Shown piece by piece: positions 18,515 to 27,769 of a stretch of DNA of 64,000 nt. The notes beneath the pieces were generated by a model. That model had not been told where the DNA came from and made no database searches. It saw only the letters and a program-made list of their open reading frames with translations. Positions within the stretch are counted from its first letter, which is position 1. The number at the start of each line of letters is the position of its first letter. Where the stretch lies: positions 102,286 through 166,285 of the forward strand of contig NZ_CP059200.1 of assembly GCF_014251755.1 (NCBI RefSeq), read 5' to 3'. A program made the translations under genes and the position numbers. The DNA is from Blattabacterium cuenoti. Lineage in GTDB: Bacteria; Bacteroidota; Bacteroidia; Flavobacteriales; Blattabacteriaceae.

Positions 18515-20368
18515 CTATTCTTGAATAAGATCCTCCAATCTTTTGGATATAAAATCGGTCAAATTTTTTCCATGTAATAAATCTTGGGATAAAAGAGTCA
18601 GATTTAAAGCTTCTTGGATCATCCTTTTCCTTTCTCCTTCTGATGTTTCTTTTAATATTTTTTTCATCAAAATATGATTTGTATTGACTATCAATTGATA
18701 ATATTTATCTTTTTTTACTATGTTTTCTCCCATAGTAGAATTCATTTCTTTGATTCTTCTTAAAAATTCTGGAATGATAATTAAAAAAGGATAATCTTTT
18801 TTGGATAAATCTTCTAATTGTATGGAAAATTGGAATTGTTCCATGATATAATGCTGAATCAAATTTTTTAAATCTTGTTTTTCTGGGTCTGAAAGTTCTG
18901 AATGAAGTTCTTCCTTTTTTTTTAAATTGATTAATTTATCAATATGATCCGAATCTACTCGAACAAAACAGATATCTGTATAAGACAATTCTAATTTCTG
19001 TATTAAATGAACTGAAAGTGGACTATCAAAAATCAAAACTTCGTAGCATCTATCTATAGCTTCTTTTATAAAACTATATTGTTTTTCTGGGTCTGAAGAA
19101 TAAAGAAAAACAATTTTTCCTTCTTTATTTTTTTGAGTTTCTTTTATTTTTTCCCTACATTCATCCAATGTACAATAACTATTGTCTATAGTAGAAAAAA
19201 GAAAAAATTTGATAGCTTTATCGAAGAAATTTTGTGTACTAATCATTCCATATTCTACTATAATTTTGAAATTATTCCATTTTTTTTGAAAATTTTCTCT
19301 GTTTTTTCTAAACATCAAATCTAGTTTATCAGATACTTTTCTTGTTATATATTTAGATATATTTTTAACAGATGTATCATATTGTAAATGAGAACGGGAC
19401 ACATTAAGAGGTATATCTGTAGAATCTATAACTCCTCTTAATAAACTAAGAAAATCTGGAACAATTCCTTCCAAGTTATCCGTAATATAAACCTGATTTT
19501 GGTACAAATGTATTTTATCTTTTTGTACGTCTATTTTTTTTCCTATTTTAGGAAAATATAAAATACCTGTTAAATGGAAAGGATGATCTATATTTAAATG
19601 AACCCAAAATAAAGGATCTTCTAATTGATTTGGATATAATTCATGATAAAAATCTAAATAATTTTTATCGTTCAACTGAAGTGGATTTTTTTTCCAATCA
19701 GGATTAATGTTATTGATAACGATTTCTTTATCCTCTTTTGATTTTGATGATAAAGAAATTGTTATAGGCATAAATTTACAGTATTTTTGTAATAACTTTA
19801 AAATACGATCATATTCTAAAAATTCTTTACTTTCTTCATCATTCAAATACAGAATAACTTCTGTTCCTCTGTCTCTTTTTTCAATCTCTCTCATGATGAA
19901 ATTTGGATCTCCTTCGCAAGACCAAAATATAGATGGTTCGTTTTTTTTATAAGATTGAGTTAATATCATAACTTTTTTTGATACCATAAAAGAAGAATAA
20001 AAACCTAATCCAAAATGTCCAATAATATTAGAAGAAGAATCCGTTGTAGATACATTTTTATATTTTTTGATAAACTCTTCGGCTCCAGAAAAAGCAATTT
20101 GATTAATATATTTATCCACTTCTTCTTTAGTCATTCCTATTCCATTATCTAGAATATGAAGGGTTTTATTTATTTGATCTATGATAATTTTAACTTTAAA
20201 ATCATCAATAATATCATACAAATTTTCTAATTTTATTAAAGTTTGTAATTTTACAACAGCATCTATTGCATTAGAAACTAATTCACGTAAGAAAATTTCT
20301 TGATTTGAATAAAGAAATTTTTTAATAATAGGAAAAATATTATCTGAAGTAACACTAATTTTAGTCAT
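18515..20368 (-). CDS. htpG: Chaperone HtpG (Hsp90)
   Basis: The protein has 617 residues if started at ATG 20368 (MTKISVTSDNIFPIIKKFLYS region). An in-frame ATG at 20392 would add 8 residues without family support. GHKL ATP-binding motifs are visible: ELVSNAIDA, LDNGIGMT and GHFGLGFYSSFMV. The middle and C-terminal Hsp90 domains follow. HtpG is an ATP-dependent chaperone in the cytosol. It faces ftsY with a 66-base gap and is probably transcribed on its own or from the ftsY cluster. Confidence 0.96.
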   Translation of the reverse strand: MTKISVTSDNIFPIIKKFLYSNQEIFLRELVSNAIDAVVKLQTLIKLENLYDIIDDFKVKIIIDQINKTLHILDNGIGMTKEEVDKYINQIAFSGAEEFIKKYKNVSTTDSSSNIIGHFGLGFYSSFMVSKKVMILTQSYKKNEPSIFWSCEGDPNFIMREIEKRDRGTEVILYLNDEESKEFLEYDRILKLLQKYCKFMPITISLSSKSKEDKEIVINNINPDWKKNPLQLNDKNYLDFYHELYPNQLEDPLFWVHLNIDHPFHLTGILYFPKIGKKIDVQKDKIHLYQNQVYITDNLEGIVPDFLSLLRGVIDSTDIPLNVSRSHLQYDTSVKNISKYITRKVSDKLDLMFRKNRENFQKKWNNFKIIVEYGMISTQNFFDKAIKFFLFSTIDNSYCTLDECREKIKETQKNKEGKIVFLYSSDPEKQYSFIKEAIDRCYEVLIFDSPLSVHLIQKLELSYTDICFVRVDSDHIDKLINLKKKEELHSELSDPEKQDLKNLIQHYIMEQFQFSIQLEDLSKKDYPFLIIIPEFLRRIKEMNSTMGENIVKKDKYYQLIVNTNHILMKKILKETSEGERKRMIQEALNLTLLSQDLLHGKNLTDFISKRLEDLIQE

Positions 20369-20434
20369 ACCATATAAAATTATACCATACATTTTTTATC
20401 TCTAAAGAAGAGACAGACTATGACGGGTTCATCC

Positions 20435-21370
20435 TCATTCAAAGAAACAATTTACAAATTTTTTTCTATCAAATACTTTTAAATCTTGTATTTTTTCTCC
20501 TATTCCCAAATATTGAATAGGAATTTTAAATTGATCCATAATTCCTATTACTACTCCCCCTTTGGCTGTTCCTTCTATTTTCGTTAAAACAATAGAAGAA
20601 ATTTGAACAAAATAGGTAAATTTTCGAACCTGTTCAAAAGCATTTTGACCAGTTGTTGCATCTAAAATTAGCATAATCTCATGAGGAGGTTCAGATGTTA
20701 TTTTTTTGATGACTCTACTTATTTTAGATAATTCTTTCATAAGATTAATTCGATTTTGTAATCGACCAGACGTATCAATTAGAACCACATCTTTTTTTTT
20801 GGATTTTGCAGATTGTAAAGTATCATATACCACAGAAGCTGGATCCGCATGCATATGTTGTTTAATTAAAGGAACTTCAGCTTTATTTGCCCAGATTTCA
20901 ATCTGATCAATAGCAGCGGCTCTAAATGTATCTGCAGCACTTATTATAACATGAAACCCTTTCTTTTTTAGAAAAAAAGCTAATTTCCCAATTGTAGTTG
21001 TTTTTCCTACTCCATTTACTCCTACTATCAGGATTACATATGGTTTTTTGTTATTTTTCTTGATTTTTTTTTCTAAACAAACATTTTCAATATCTATAAG
21101 ATTTTCAATTTCTTCTTTAAGAAGATTATAAATATCTTGCAAATTTTTATATTTTTCTTTTTGAACTCTTTCTTCTAAATTGTTAATAATTTTTATAGTA
21201 GTTTGTGTTCCTATATCTGCAGATAATAATATCTCTTCTATGTGATCAAGAATATTAATATCGATTTTGGATTTTTTCGAAAAAAAATTTTGGATTTTTT
21301 CGAAAAAAAATCCTCTAGATTTTTTTAATTCATGATGGAATACTTTATTTGTTTCTTTCTTAAAAATCAT
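20435..21370 (-). CDS. ftsY: Signal recognition particle receptor FtsY
   Basis: The 311-residue protein has an SRP-GTPase NG domain: the helical N part (ILDHIEEILLSADIG), P-loop GVNGVGKTTTIGKLA, DTFRAAAIDQI, DTSGRLQNR and TKIEGTAKGG. It docks the ribosome-SRP complex at the membrane. The acidic A domain is almost absent; only a short basic N-terminus precedes the N part. A perfect 23-base tandem duplication lies in the N-terminal coding region (21265-21310). Its ATG overlaps the DUF4295 stop by one base, so the rpmB-rpmG-DUF4295-ftsY genes look like one operon. Confidence 0.97.
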   Translation of the reverse strand: MIFKKETNKVFHHELKKSRGFFFEKIQNFFSKKSKIDINILDHIEEILLSADIGTQTTIKIINNLEERVQKEKYKNLQDIYNLLKEEIENLIDIENVCLEKKIKKNNKKPYVILIVGVNGVGKTTTIGKLAFFLKKKGFHVIISAADTFRAAAIDQIEIWANKAEVPLIKQHMHADPASVVYDTLQSAKSKKKDVVLIDTSGRLQNRINLMKELSKISRVIKKITSEPPHEIMLILDATTGQNAFEQVRKFTYFVQISSIVLTKIEGTAKGGVVIGIMDQFKIPIQYLGIGEKIQDLKVFDRKKFVNCFFE

Positions 21371-21534
21371 TATAATTCATTACTTTTTTTAAAAAAAATC
21401 TTGATTCTGTCATTATACATCATCTTATTCTCAAAAGTATAACAACCTGATTTTTTAGATTTAACTATTTTTATGGCTAAAGTCATTTTTTTTGAAATCT
21501 TTTTTTTTTTGTTATCTCCTCCCTTTTTAGACAT
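21370..21534 (-). CDS. DUF4295 family small basic protein (54 residues)
   Basis: From ATG 21534 to TAA at 21372-21370 the frame encodes 54 residues starting MSKKGGDNKKKKISKKMT. The core LAIKIVKSKKSGCYTFENKM matches the DUF4295 pattern K-A-I-K-x-V-K-S-x-K-T-G-x-Y-T-F. DUF4295 genes in Bacteroidetes lie between rpmG and ftsY, exactly as here. The basic composition and constant linkage to ribosomal genes suggest a ribosome-associated protein; that is an inference. Confidence 0.82.
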   Translation of the reverse strand: MSKKGGDNKKKKISKKMTLAIKIVKSKKSGCYTFENKMMYNDRIKIFFKKSNEL

Positions 21535-21555
21535 TGATAATATGAATTTTATTAT

Positions 21556-21738
21556 TTATTTAATTTCTTTATGAATTGTATATTTCCTTAATACTGAATT
21601 ATATTTTTTTAGTTCAATTCTGTTCGGAGTATTTTTCTTATTTTTTGTTGTTATATATCTGGAACAACCAGAAATTCCAATTTTTCTTTGTTCAGTACAT
21701 TCTAATATAACTTGTATCCTGTTTCCCCTTTTTCCCAT
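21556..21738 (-). CDS. rpmG: 50S ribosomal protein L33
   Basis: The 60-residue protein matches bL33: [40 protein letters not shown] (in two parts) with the usual [13 protein letters not shown] core. One Cys of the zinc-type CxxC pairs is missing, as in zinc-free L33 forms. It follows rpmB after 2 bases and precedes the DUF4295 gene after 21 bases. Confidence 0.96.
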   Translation of the reverse strand: MGKRGNRIQVILECTEQRKIGISGCSRYITTKNKKNTPNRIELKKYNSVLRKYTIHKEIK

Positions 21739-21740
21739 TT

Positions 21741-21968
21741 TTAATATTTATATTTAAAACGTTTTAAAACGTTTTCTATCCCTATTTTATTGATAAGTTT
21801 CACAGTAGAAACGCAAATTCTCAAAGTGATCCACTTTTTTTTTTGTATTAAAAAAAAACGTTTTTTACATAAATTAATGTTAAATCGACGTTTTTTTTTA
21901 TTATTTGCATGAGAAACTCGGTTTCCTGTCATTGATTTTTTTCCTGTCAATTCACAAATCTTGGACAT
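21741..21968 (-). CDS. rpmB: 50S ribosomal protein L28
   Basis: From ATG 21968 the 75-residue protein begins [20 protein letters not shown], the standard bL28 N-terminus, and continues with KRRFNINL and a C-terminal [19 protein letters not shown] segment. A longer in-frame start at 22034 adds only hydrophobic residues and is rejected. It heads the rpmB-rpmG-DUF4295-ftsY cluster and is divergent from yebC over 69 bases. Confidence 0.96.
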   Translation of the reverse strand: MSKICELTGKKSMTGNRVSHANNKKKRRFNINLCKKRFFLIQKKKWITLRICVSTVKLINKIGIENVLKRFKYKY

Positions 21969-22037
21969 AAGAATTTTTTTCTTTAATATTGTAAAGAATG
22001 ACAATATAATAAAATTTATATAATATAAAAACATTTC

Positions 22038-22757
22038 ATGTCAGGACACAGCAAATGGTCAAATATACAACATAGAAAATCAAATCAAGATTCCTTAAAA
22101 TCTAAAAAATTTTCTAAAATTATTAAAGAAATTTCTATAGCTGTAAAAGAATCAGGAACAAATAATCCTCGTTTTAGAAATGCAATTTTAAATGCAAAAT
22201 CAATAAATATCCCTAAAAATACCATAGAAAAAGCTATAAAAAAAGCTTTACAAATCAAAACAAATAATTATAAAAATTTAAATTTAGAAGGACTGATTCA
22301 TGGAATCAGTATCATTATAGAATGTATGACGAATAACAATATTCGAACGATATCCAATATTAGAACACTTTTGAATAAAAATGAAGGAAGATTATGTCAT
22401 AATGGGGAATTAACCCATTTTTTTAAAAAAATGGGTGTTTTTTATATAAAAAAAAAAGACATTCATTTTTCAATAGAAGATTTTGAACTCATGATAATAG
22501 ATTTTGGGGCTCAAGATTTTAAAATAAATCACAATATGATTTATTTATACATAGATTTTGAATCCTTTAGATCTATGAAAAATAATTTGGAAAAATTAAA
22601 AATACTTCATGAGTATAAAGTGGAACATATCCCCAAACAAATTCAATCTATTTCAGAAGAAAAAAAGAACAAAGTTTTAAACTTAATTGATAAACTTTAT
22701 CTGAATGAAGATGTAGAAAATATTTACTACAATTTATATAATGAAAATAAAAAGTAA
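22038..22757 (+). CDS. yebC: YebC/PmpR family protein
   Basis: The 239-residue protein has the diagnostic N-terminus [14 protein letters not shown], the [14 protein letters not shown] segment and the later [20 protein letters not shown] block. The family is known as transcriptional regulators in some species and as translation factors that help ribosomes at proline-rich stretches. The stop codon lies within the 5' strand of the predicted P1 helix of the RNase P RNA that follows, so the two genes abut or overlap. Confidence 0.93.
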   Translation: MSGHSKWSNIQHRKSNQDSLKSKKFSKIIKEISIAVKESGTNNPRFRNAILNAKSINIPKNTIEKAIKKALQIKTNNYKNLNLEGLIHGISIIIECMTNNNIRTISNIRTLLNKNEGRLCHNGELTHFFKKMGVFYIKKKDIHFSIEDFELMIIDFGAQDFKINHNMIYLYIDFESFRSMKNNLEKLKILHEYKVEHIPKQIQSISEEKKNKVLNLIDKLYLNEDVENIYYNLYNENKK

Positions 22758-23075
22758 AATGTCCTATCGCATTTTTTAAATAAAAACAATAAATTAAATA
22801 ATGAGGAAAGTCCGGACACCGTAGAGCAACACAATGGGTAACACCCATCCATCGTAAGATGAGGAATAGTGCAACAGAAAGAATATACAGACAGGATGAT
22901 ATATTGTTGATTGCTGTAGTGAAATCATGTAAACTCTGTGTGGTGAAATGCCATGTATACCGGAAAACTAGCTCGGTTGAAACCGGGGGGTAGGCAGATT
23001 GAGATCGTGGGTAACCTAGATCCTAGATAAATGATAGGGTGTGAAAACAGAATCCGGCTTACAATTTTACTTTTT
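22749..23075 (+). ncRNA. rnpB: RNase P RNA
   Basis: The conserved 5' core GAGGAAAGUCCGGACACC lies at 22803-22820, the internal AGUGCAACAGAAAG block near 22868-22881, and the 3' core ACAGAAUCCGGCUUAC at 23047-23062. Flanking bases form a 12-pair helix (22749-22760 with 23064-23075) that I take as P1, so the ends are approximate. The RNA is the catalytic part of RNase P, which matures tRNA 5' ends. The tRNA-Ser gene starts 8 bases further on. The protein subunit gene rnpA is at 34507-34864 and is frameshifted. Confidence 0.93.
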
Positions 23076-23083
23076 GTATGGAG

Positions 23084-23169
23084 GGAGAGATGGCCGAGAG
23101 GATTAAGGCGCACGTCTGGAAAGCGTGTTCACAAAAAAAGTGTCAAGGGTTCGAATCCCTTTCTCTCCG
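23084..23169 (+). tRNA. tRNA-Ser (anticodon GGA)
   Basis: This class II tRNA has acceptor GGAGAGA/TCTCTCC with discriminator G. Anticodon stem CACGT/GCGTG (one T-G pair) encloses loop CTGGAAA, giving anticodon GGA. The long variable arm is GTTCAC..GTGTC-like, and the T-arm is AGGG-TTCGAAT-CCCT. It is probably cotranscribed with rnpB and so could be processed by the product of that gene. Confidence 0.94.
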
Positions 23170-23185
23170 CTGTTATTTATTATTT

Positions 23186-24349
23186 CTATAAAGTTTCTAT
23201 ATCTTTTAACTTTTTATCTATCAAATTGTTCCTAACACCTAACAATCGATCTATATCCTTGGAAGCTCCTTGTAATTTATCTTGAGCTTGATGAAGTAAC
23301 AATCCAAATTTTTTAAATTCCTGTTTGACTATTTCTAAAATTTTCCACACTTCAGAACTTCTTTTCTGAATAGCTAAAGTTCGAAATCCAATTTGGAAAC
23401 TATTTAATACAGCAGCTAATGTAGACGGTCCGGCTATCACTGTTTTATATTTTCTTAACAATTCTTCTAATAAACTAGAATTTTTTATAATTTCAGCATA
23501 TATTCCTTCAAAGGGTAAGAACAAAATAGCAAAATCAGTTGTATATGGTGGATCAATATATTTATATTGAATATCTTTGGACATTTTTTTTAGAACAGAT
23601 TCCATATTTTTTATAGCTATTTCTATATTTTTTTTTCCTCCATTACGATAAGCTTCCTGCACTTTTTCATAAGTTTCTTTTGGAAACTTAACATCAATAG
23701 GTAACCATATCATATTTTTGTTTCCAAGTCCTGGAAGTTTAATTGCAAATTCTACCACAAATTTTGTACTAGATTTTGTCACGACATTTGAAGCATATTG
23801 TTCTGGAGATAAAATTTGTTGTAAAAGCATTGAAAGCTGCATTTCACTAAAACTTCCACATATTTTTACATGATTTAAGGTTCTTTTTAAAGAACTTACA
23901 TCTTTTGCTAAAATCTTCATTTCTCCTAACTCTTCTTGTAAAAAAAATAATTGATTTCCAATGATTTCAAATGATTTTCCCAAATGTACATTTAAAGAAG
24001 TTTGAAGTTTATTATTAACATTTTCTCTTATGTCTTCCAGTTTTTTTTCAAGAATTTGAATTAATTTTTCCTGTGAGGAATAAATAGCATCTAATTTTCT
24101 ATCTTGATTTTCAATATAAAATTGAATTTTTTTGTCAATAGAATCCTGAAAAATATTCACAGTTTGTATTATACCATTTTTCATTTCAATGAAAGAATCA
24201 CCGATTTCGCTTCTACTATATTTAGACAGTTTTTGAATTTCATCTTGTTGATTTTTAAATTCTTTTCTAAAGAAAAATTCCAATTTTCTAAAAAAATAGA
24301 TGCATATAAAAAAAAGAAAAAAATTTAAAAGTATAAATGAATAATCCAT
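23186..24349 (-). CDS. rmuC: DNA recombination protein RmuC homologue
   Basis: The 387-residue protein has an N-terminal membrane segment (FILLNFFLFFICIYFF), a long coiled coil (about residues 25-150) and a C-terminal nuclease-like RmuC domain. Conserved parts are WLPIDVKFPKETYE, TDFAILFLPFEGIYAEI and AGPSTLAAVLNSFQIGFR. RmuC limits rearrangement at inverted repeats in E. coli. It is flanked by tRNA-Ser (convergent) and the initiator tRNA (same strand, upstream). Confidence 0.92.
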   Translation of the reverse strand: MDYSFILLNFFLFFICIYFFRKLEFFFRKEFKNQQDEIQKLSKYSRSEIGDSFIEMKNGIIQTVNIFQDSIDKKIQFYIENQDRKLDAIYSSQEKLIQILEKKLEDIRENVNNKLQTSLNVHLGKSFEIIGNQLFFLQEELGEMKILAKDVSSLKRTLNHVKICGSFSEMQLSMLLQQILSPEQYASNVVTKSSTKFVVEFAIKLPGLGNKNMIWLPIDVKFPKETYEKVQEAYRNGGKKNIEIAIKNMESVLKKMSKDIQYKYIDPPYTTDFAILFLPFEGIYAEIIKNSSLLEELLRKYKTVIAGPSTLAAVLNSFQIGFRTLAIQKRSSEVWKILEIVKQEFKKFGLLLHQAQDKLQGASKDIDRLLGVRNNLIDKKLKDIETL

Positions 24350-24371
24350 TCAAAAAATTATGAAGCTAAAA

Positions 24372-24444
<73 letters not shown>

Positions 24445-24495
24445 ATAATTGTGAATATAATCTTTTTCATTTACAAAATCAAATATTAAAATTAT

Positions 24496-26064
24496 TTATC
24501 CATTCATAGATATCAAAAATTCTTCATTGTTTTGAGTTCTAGACATTCTAGATCTTAAAAAATCCATAGCTTCTACTGGATTCATATCGGAAAGATGTTT
24601 TCTCAAAATCCACATTCTTTGTAATGTGTTGGGATCAAGTAAAAGATCATCTTTTCTTGTACTAGAAGAAACAAGATCAATAGCTGGATAAATTCGTTTA
24701 TTAGCTATTTTTCTATCCAATTGAAGTTCTTTATTTCCTGTTCCTTTAAATTCTTCGAAAATCACTTCATCCATTTTTGATCCTGTATCAATCATAGCTG
24801 TAGCAATGATCGATAAAGATCCCCCGTTTTCTATGTTTCTAGCAGCTCCAAAGAATCTTTTAGGTTTATGTAAAGCGTTGGCATCCACTCCTCCTGATAA
24901 TACCTTTCCAGATGCAGGAGCAACAGTATTATAGGCACGAGCTAAACGTGTAATAGAATCTAACAATATAACAACGTCATGTGAACATTCTACCATTCTT
25001 TTTGCTTTTTGCAAAACAATATTAGCAACTTTAACATGTCGATCTGCTGGTTCATCAAAAGTAGATGCAATGACTTCTCCCCTTACGTTTCTCTGCATAT
25101 CTGTTACTTCTTCTGGACGTTCATCAATTAACAATATAATTAAATATACTTCAGGATGATTAGCGGCAATAGCATTGGCTACTTCTTTTAACAAAGTAGT
25201 TTTTCCTGTTTTAGGGGGAGCAACAATCATTCCTCTTTGTCCTTTTCCTATAGGAGTAAATAAGTCTACAATTCTTGTAGAAAGAGTTGCATTTTTTTCA
25301 GCTAATTTAAATTTTTCATTCGGAAATAATGGAGTCAGATGTTCAAAAGGATCTCTATCCCTAACAAAAGAAGGACCCCTTCCATTAATCTCAAGAATTT
25401 TAATTAGAGGAAAATATTTTTCCCCATCTTTAGGTGGACGAACTTCTCCTCTTATTGTATCTCCTGTTTTCATTCCAAAAAGTCTGATTTGAGATTGAGA
25501 AACGTAAATATCATCAGGAGATGATAAATAATTAAAATCAGAAGATCTCAAAAATCCATAATTTTCTGGCATAATTTCCAATACTCCCTCACTAATTATT
25601 ATTCCTTCGAATTCGTATTCAGGAGTACGGTATTTATTAGAAAAAATTTTTTGTGATCCCACTTCTATTCCGTGAGATGATGATATATTCTGAGTTTCGA
25701 GTTTATCATTTTTTTTCCAATTATAAAAATTTTTATGTTTTTTTTGAATTTTTGTGGTTTCTTCTGAGAGTTTAGAATTAGAAATTTTTAAATGTTCTTG
25801 AGATATAGATTTTTTTCTATCATTTATGCTTTTGTTTTCTGAAAATGAATTTTTAGATTCAGTATTTTTTTGCATGTTAAATCCTTTTTTTAAAGAATTA
25901 TCCCTTTTTGAGAGTTCAAAAGTCTTTTTATTATTAAAAATGGAAATGATTTTCTCTAGGAGTTCGTTTTTTCGTAATTGTGTACATTTTTTCAATCCTG
26001 ATAAACGAGCAATCTCCTGTAATTCAAAAAGTTTTTTACTTTTTAATTCAGTAATATCAAACAT
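24496..26064 (-). CDS. rho: Transcription termination factor Rho
   Basis: The 522-residue protein has the Rho N-terminal helical domain ([20 protein letters not shown]), a lysine/serine/asparagine-rich insert of about 90 residues (roughly 55-145), then the cold-shock-like RNA-binding domain ([22 protein letters not shown]). The ATPase follows, with P-loop [30 protein letters not shown] and [11 protein letters not shown]. It ends unneeded transcription. The disordered insert is a known feature of Bacteroidetes Rho. It is divergent from the DUF4293 gene across 161 bases. Confidence 0.97.
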   Translation of the reverse strand: MFDITELKSKKLFELQEIARLSGLKKCTQLRKNELLEKIISIFNNKKTFELSKRDNSLKKGFNMQKNTESKNSFSENKSINDRKKSISQEHLKISNSKLSEETTKIQKKHKNFYNWKKNDKLETQNISSSHGIEVGSQKIFSNKYRTPEYEFEGIIISEGVLEIMPENYGFLRSSDFNYLSSPDDIYVSQSQIRLFGMKTGDTIRGEVRPPKDGEKYFPLIKILEINGRGPSFVRDRDPFEHLTPLFPNEKFKLAEKNATLSTRIVDLFTPIGKGQRGMIVAPPKTGKTTLLKEVANAIAANHPEVYLIILLIDERPEEVTDMQRNVRGEVIASTFDEPADRHVKVANIVLQKAKRMVECSHDVVILLDSITRLARAYNTVAPASGKVLSGGVDANALHKPKRFFGAARNIENGGSLSIIATAMIDTGSKMDEVIFEEFKGTGNKELQLDRKIANKRIYPAIDLVSSSTRKDDLLLDPNTLQRMWILRKHLSDMNPVEAMDFLRSRMSRTQNNEEFLISMNG

Positions 26065-26225
26065 AAAGTAATTGGGTTTTTATATATGCTTGGTAAGTAA
26101 TATACTTTTTAGTATAATAACTTAGAAACGATAAATGCAATTATACAAAAAATTAATTTGAACTTAAGTAACAAAATAAAAAATTATAAAATAATTTAAT
26201 ATTTATATTATGAATTTATATTATT

Positions 26226-26627
26226 ATGTTATATAGAATACAAACATTATACTTACTTATTTCAATTTTTATTTATTCTCTTCTCATATATTTTTTATGT
26301 TTTTTTAATAAAAATCTAATGGATTTTCTTGAATGTAATTTTTTGAAAAAAAAATTTTTTTTAATTTTTCTAATTATATGTTTATTTCTATCTATTTTAA
26401 GTTTTTTCTTTTTTCATCAAAAAAAAATTCAAATATTTTTAAATAAAATTAATATACTTACTAATACAATTTATGAAGGAATTCTTTTTTTTTCATGTTC
26501 TAAATGGAATAAATACACATTTATTATGTTCCTTTTTTTTATATTATGTATATGTTTTTTATATCTAACAAATAGAGCTATCAAAAAAGATATAAAATTA
26601 ATCAATTCTATCAATCGAATCCGATAA
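26226..26627 (+). CDS. DUF4293 family membrane protein
   Basis: The 133-residue protein has four hydrophobic segments, the N-terminal motif MLYRIQTLYLLIS and the C-terminal LTNRAIKKDIKLINSINRIR. Both ends match the DUF4293 family, which in Bacteroidetes sits divergent from rho, as here. Function is unknown. The body of the protein has drifted to Phe, Ile and Lys. prfA starts 46 bases downstream on the same strand. Confidence 0.75.
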   Translation: MLYRIQTLYLLISIFIYSLLIYFLCFFNKNLMDFLECNFLKKKFFLIFLIICLFLSILSFFFFHQKKIQIFLNKINILTNTIYEGILFFSCSKWNKYTFIMFLFFILCICFLYLTNRAIKKDIKLINSINRIR

Positions 26628-26673
26628 ATAAATATTTTTGATTTCCAAAAAAATTTTGAAAAAGATCCCAAAA

Positions 26674-27753
26674 ATGAAAAAAACTTCATTAATTCAAAAG
26701 TTAGAAGTTTCTAAAAAGGAATTTTTAGAAACTTCTAAATTAATTATACAACCCAATATTATATCTGATCAAAAAAAATACAGAATACTATTAAAAAAAT
26801 ATATGACATTAGAAAAAATAGTCTTTTTTTATGAAGAGTACAAGAAACAATTGGTTTCACTTAAAGAAGTGGATTTTATTTTAAAAAACGATTCAGATAC
26901 GGAAATGAAGGAATTAGCTACTACAGAAAAATACAAAATTTTAGAAAATTTATCTTCTATTGAAAAAAAGTCTTATAATCTTCTTTTTTCTTCGAAAGAA
27001 GAAGATGAAACAGAAGATGATAAAAAAGCTGTCATCGTAGAACTCCGTTCTGGAACAGGAGGGGATGAAGCATGTATTTTTGTTGAAGATATATTAAGAA
27101 TGTATACAATGTATTTTAAAAAATCAGGTTGGAAATATAAAATTATACACGCTCAAAAAGGAGGAATCAAAGGATACAAAGAAATTATTTTAGATCTCAA
27201 TGGAGAAAAAGGAATTTATGGTAATTTAAAATTCGAATCTGGAGTACACAGAGTGCAAAGAATTCCAAAAACGGAATCTCAAGGAAGAGTACACACATCT
27301 GCTATAACCGTAGCAGTCCTTCCTAAAGTCAAAGATATAGAATTCAACATTAATTTATCTGATATAAAAAAAGATACTTTTAGATCTAGTGGAGCAGGAG
27401 GTCAACATGTAAACAAAACAGAATCTGCTGTACGATTAACTCATATTCCAAGTAAAATTACAGTAGAATGTCAAGAAGAACGTTCTCAACATAAAAATTT
27501 TGAAAAAGCGATCAGTGTTTTACGATCAAGAATTTATCAAAACGAAAAAGAAAAAAGATTAAGAAAAATATCCATAAAAAGAAAATCTTTAGTTTCTACA
27601 GGAGATCGTTCTATAAAAATTAGAACCTATAATTATCCTAAAAATAGAGTTACGGATCATAGAATTCATAAATCTATTTATAATCTTGCAGGATTTATGG
27701 ATGGAAATATTCAAGAAATGATTAATTTATTAAAATTATTTGAAAATAAATAA
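26674..27753 (+). CDS. prfA: Peptide chain release factor 1
   Basis: From ATG 26674 the protein has 359 residues. A TTG further upstream would add 12 residues without support. It has the peptidyl-hydrolysis motif SSGAGGQHVNKTESAVRLTH and the stop-codon recognition region GVHRVQRIPKTESQGRVHTSA, where the P-x-T tripeptide identifies RF1. RF1 reads UAA and UAG. The gene converges on accC with a 16-base gap. Confidence 0.96.
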   Translation: MKKTSLIQKLEVSKKEFLETSKLIIQPNIISDQKKYRILLKKYMTLEKIVFFYEEYKKQLVSLKEVDFILKNDSDTEMKELATTEKYKILENLSSIEKKSYNLLFSSKEEDETEDDKKAVIVELRSGTGGDEACIFVEDILRMYTMYFKKSGWKYKIIHAQKGGIKGYKEIILDLNGEKGIYGNLKFESGVHRVQRIPKTESQGRVHTSAITVAVLPKVKDIEFNINLSDIKKDTFRSSGAGGQHVNKTESAVRLTHIPSKITVECQEERSQHKNFEKAISVLRSRIYQNEKEKRLRKISIKRKSLVSTGDRSIKIRTYNYPKNRVTDHRIHKSIYNLAGFMDGNIQEMINLLKLFENK

Positions 27754-27769
27754 CATTTTGTACAATATT

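Noticed and set aside
20393-20434. Less A+T-rich stretch between htpG and ftsY (GACGGGTTCATCC) as an RNA gene or rimO remnant
   Set aside because: No cloverleaf, hairpin or coding similarity could be built from the 66-base gap.
22925-23113. Antisense frame across the RNase P RNA and tRNA-Ser
   Set aside because: The strand is clearly occupied by rnpB and the tRNA, and the peptide has no family features.
25175-25492. 105-codon frame antisense to rho
   Set aside because: It mirrors the conserved ATPase region of rho, where codon constraint leaves antisense frames open.
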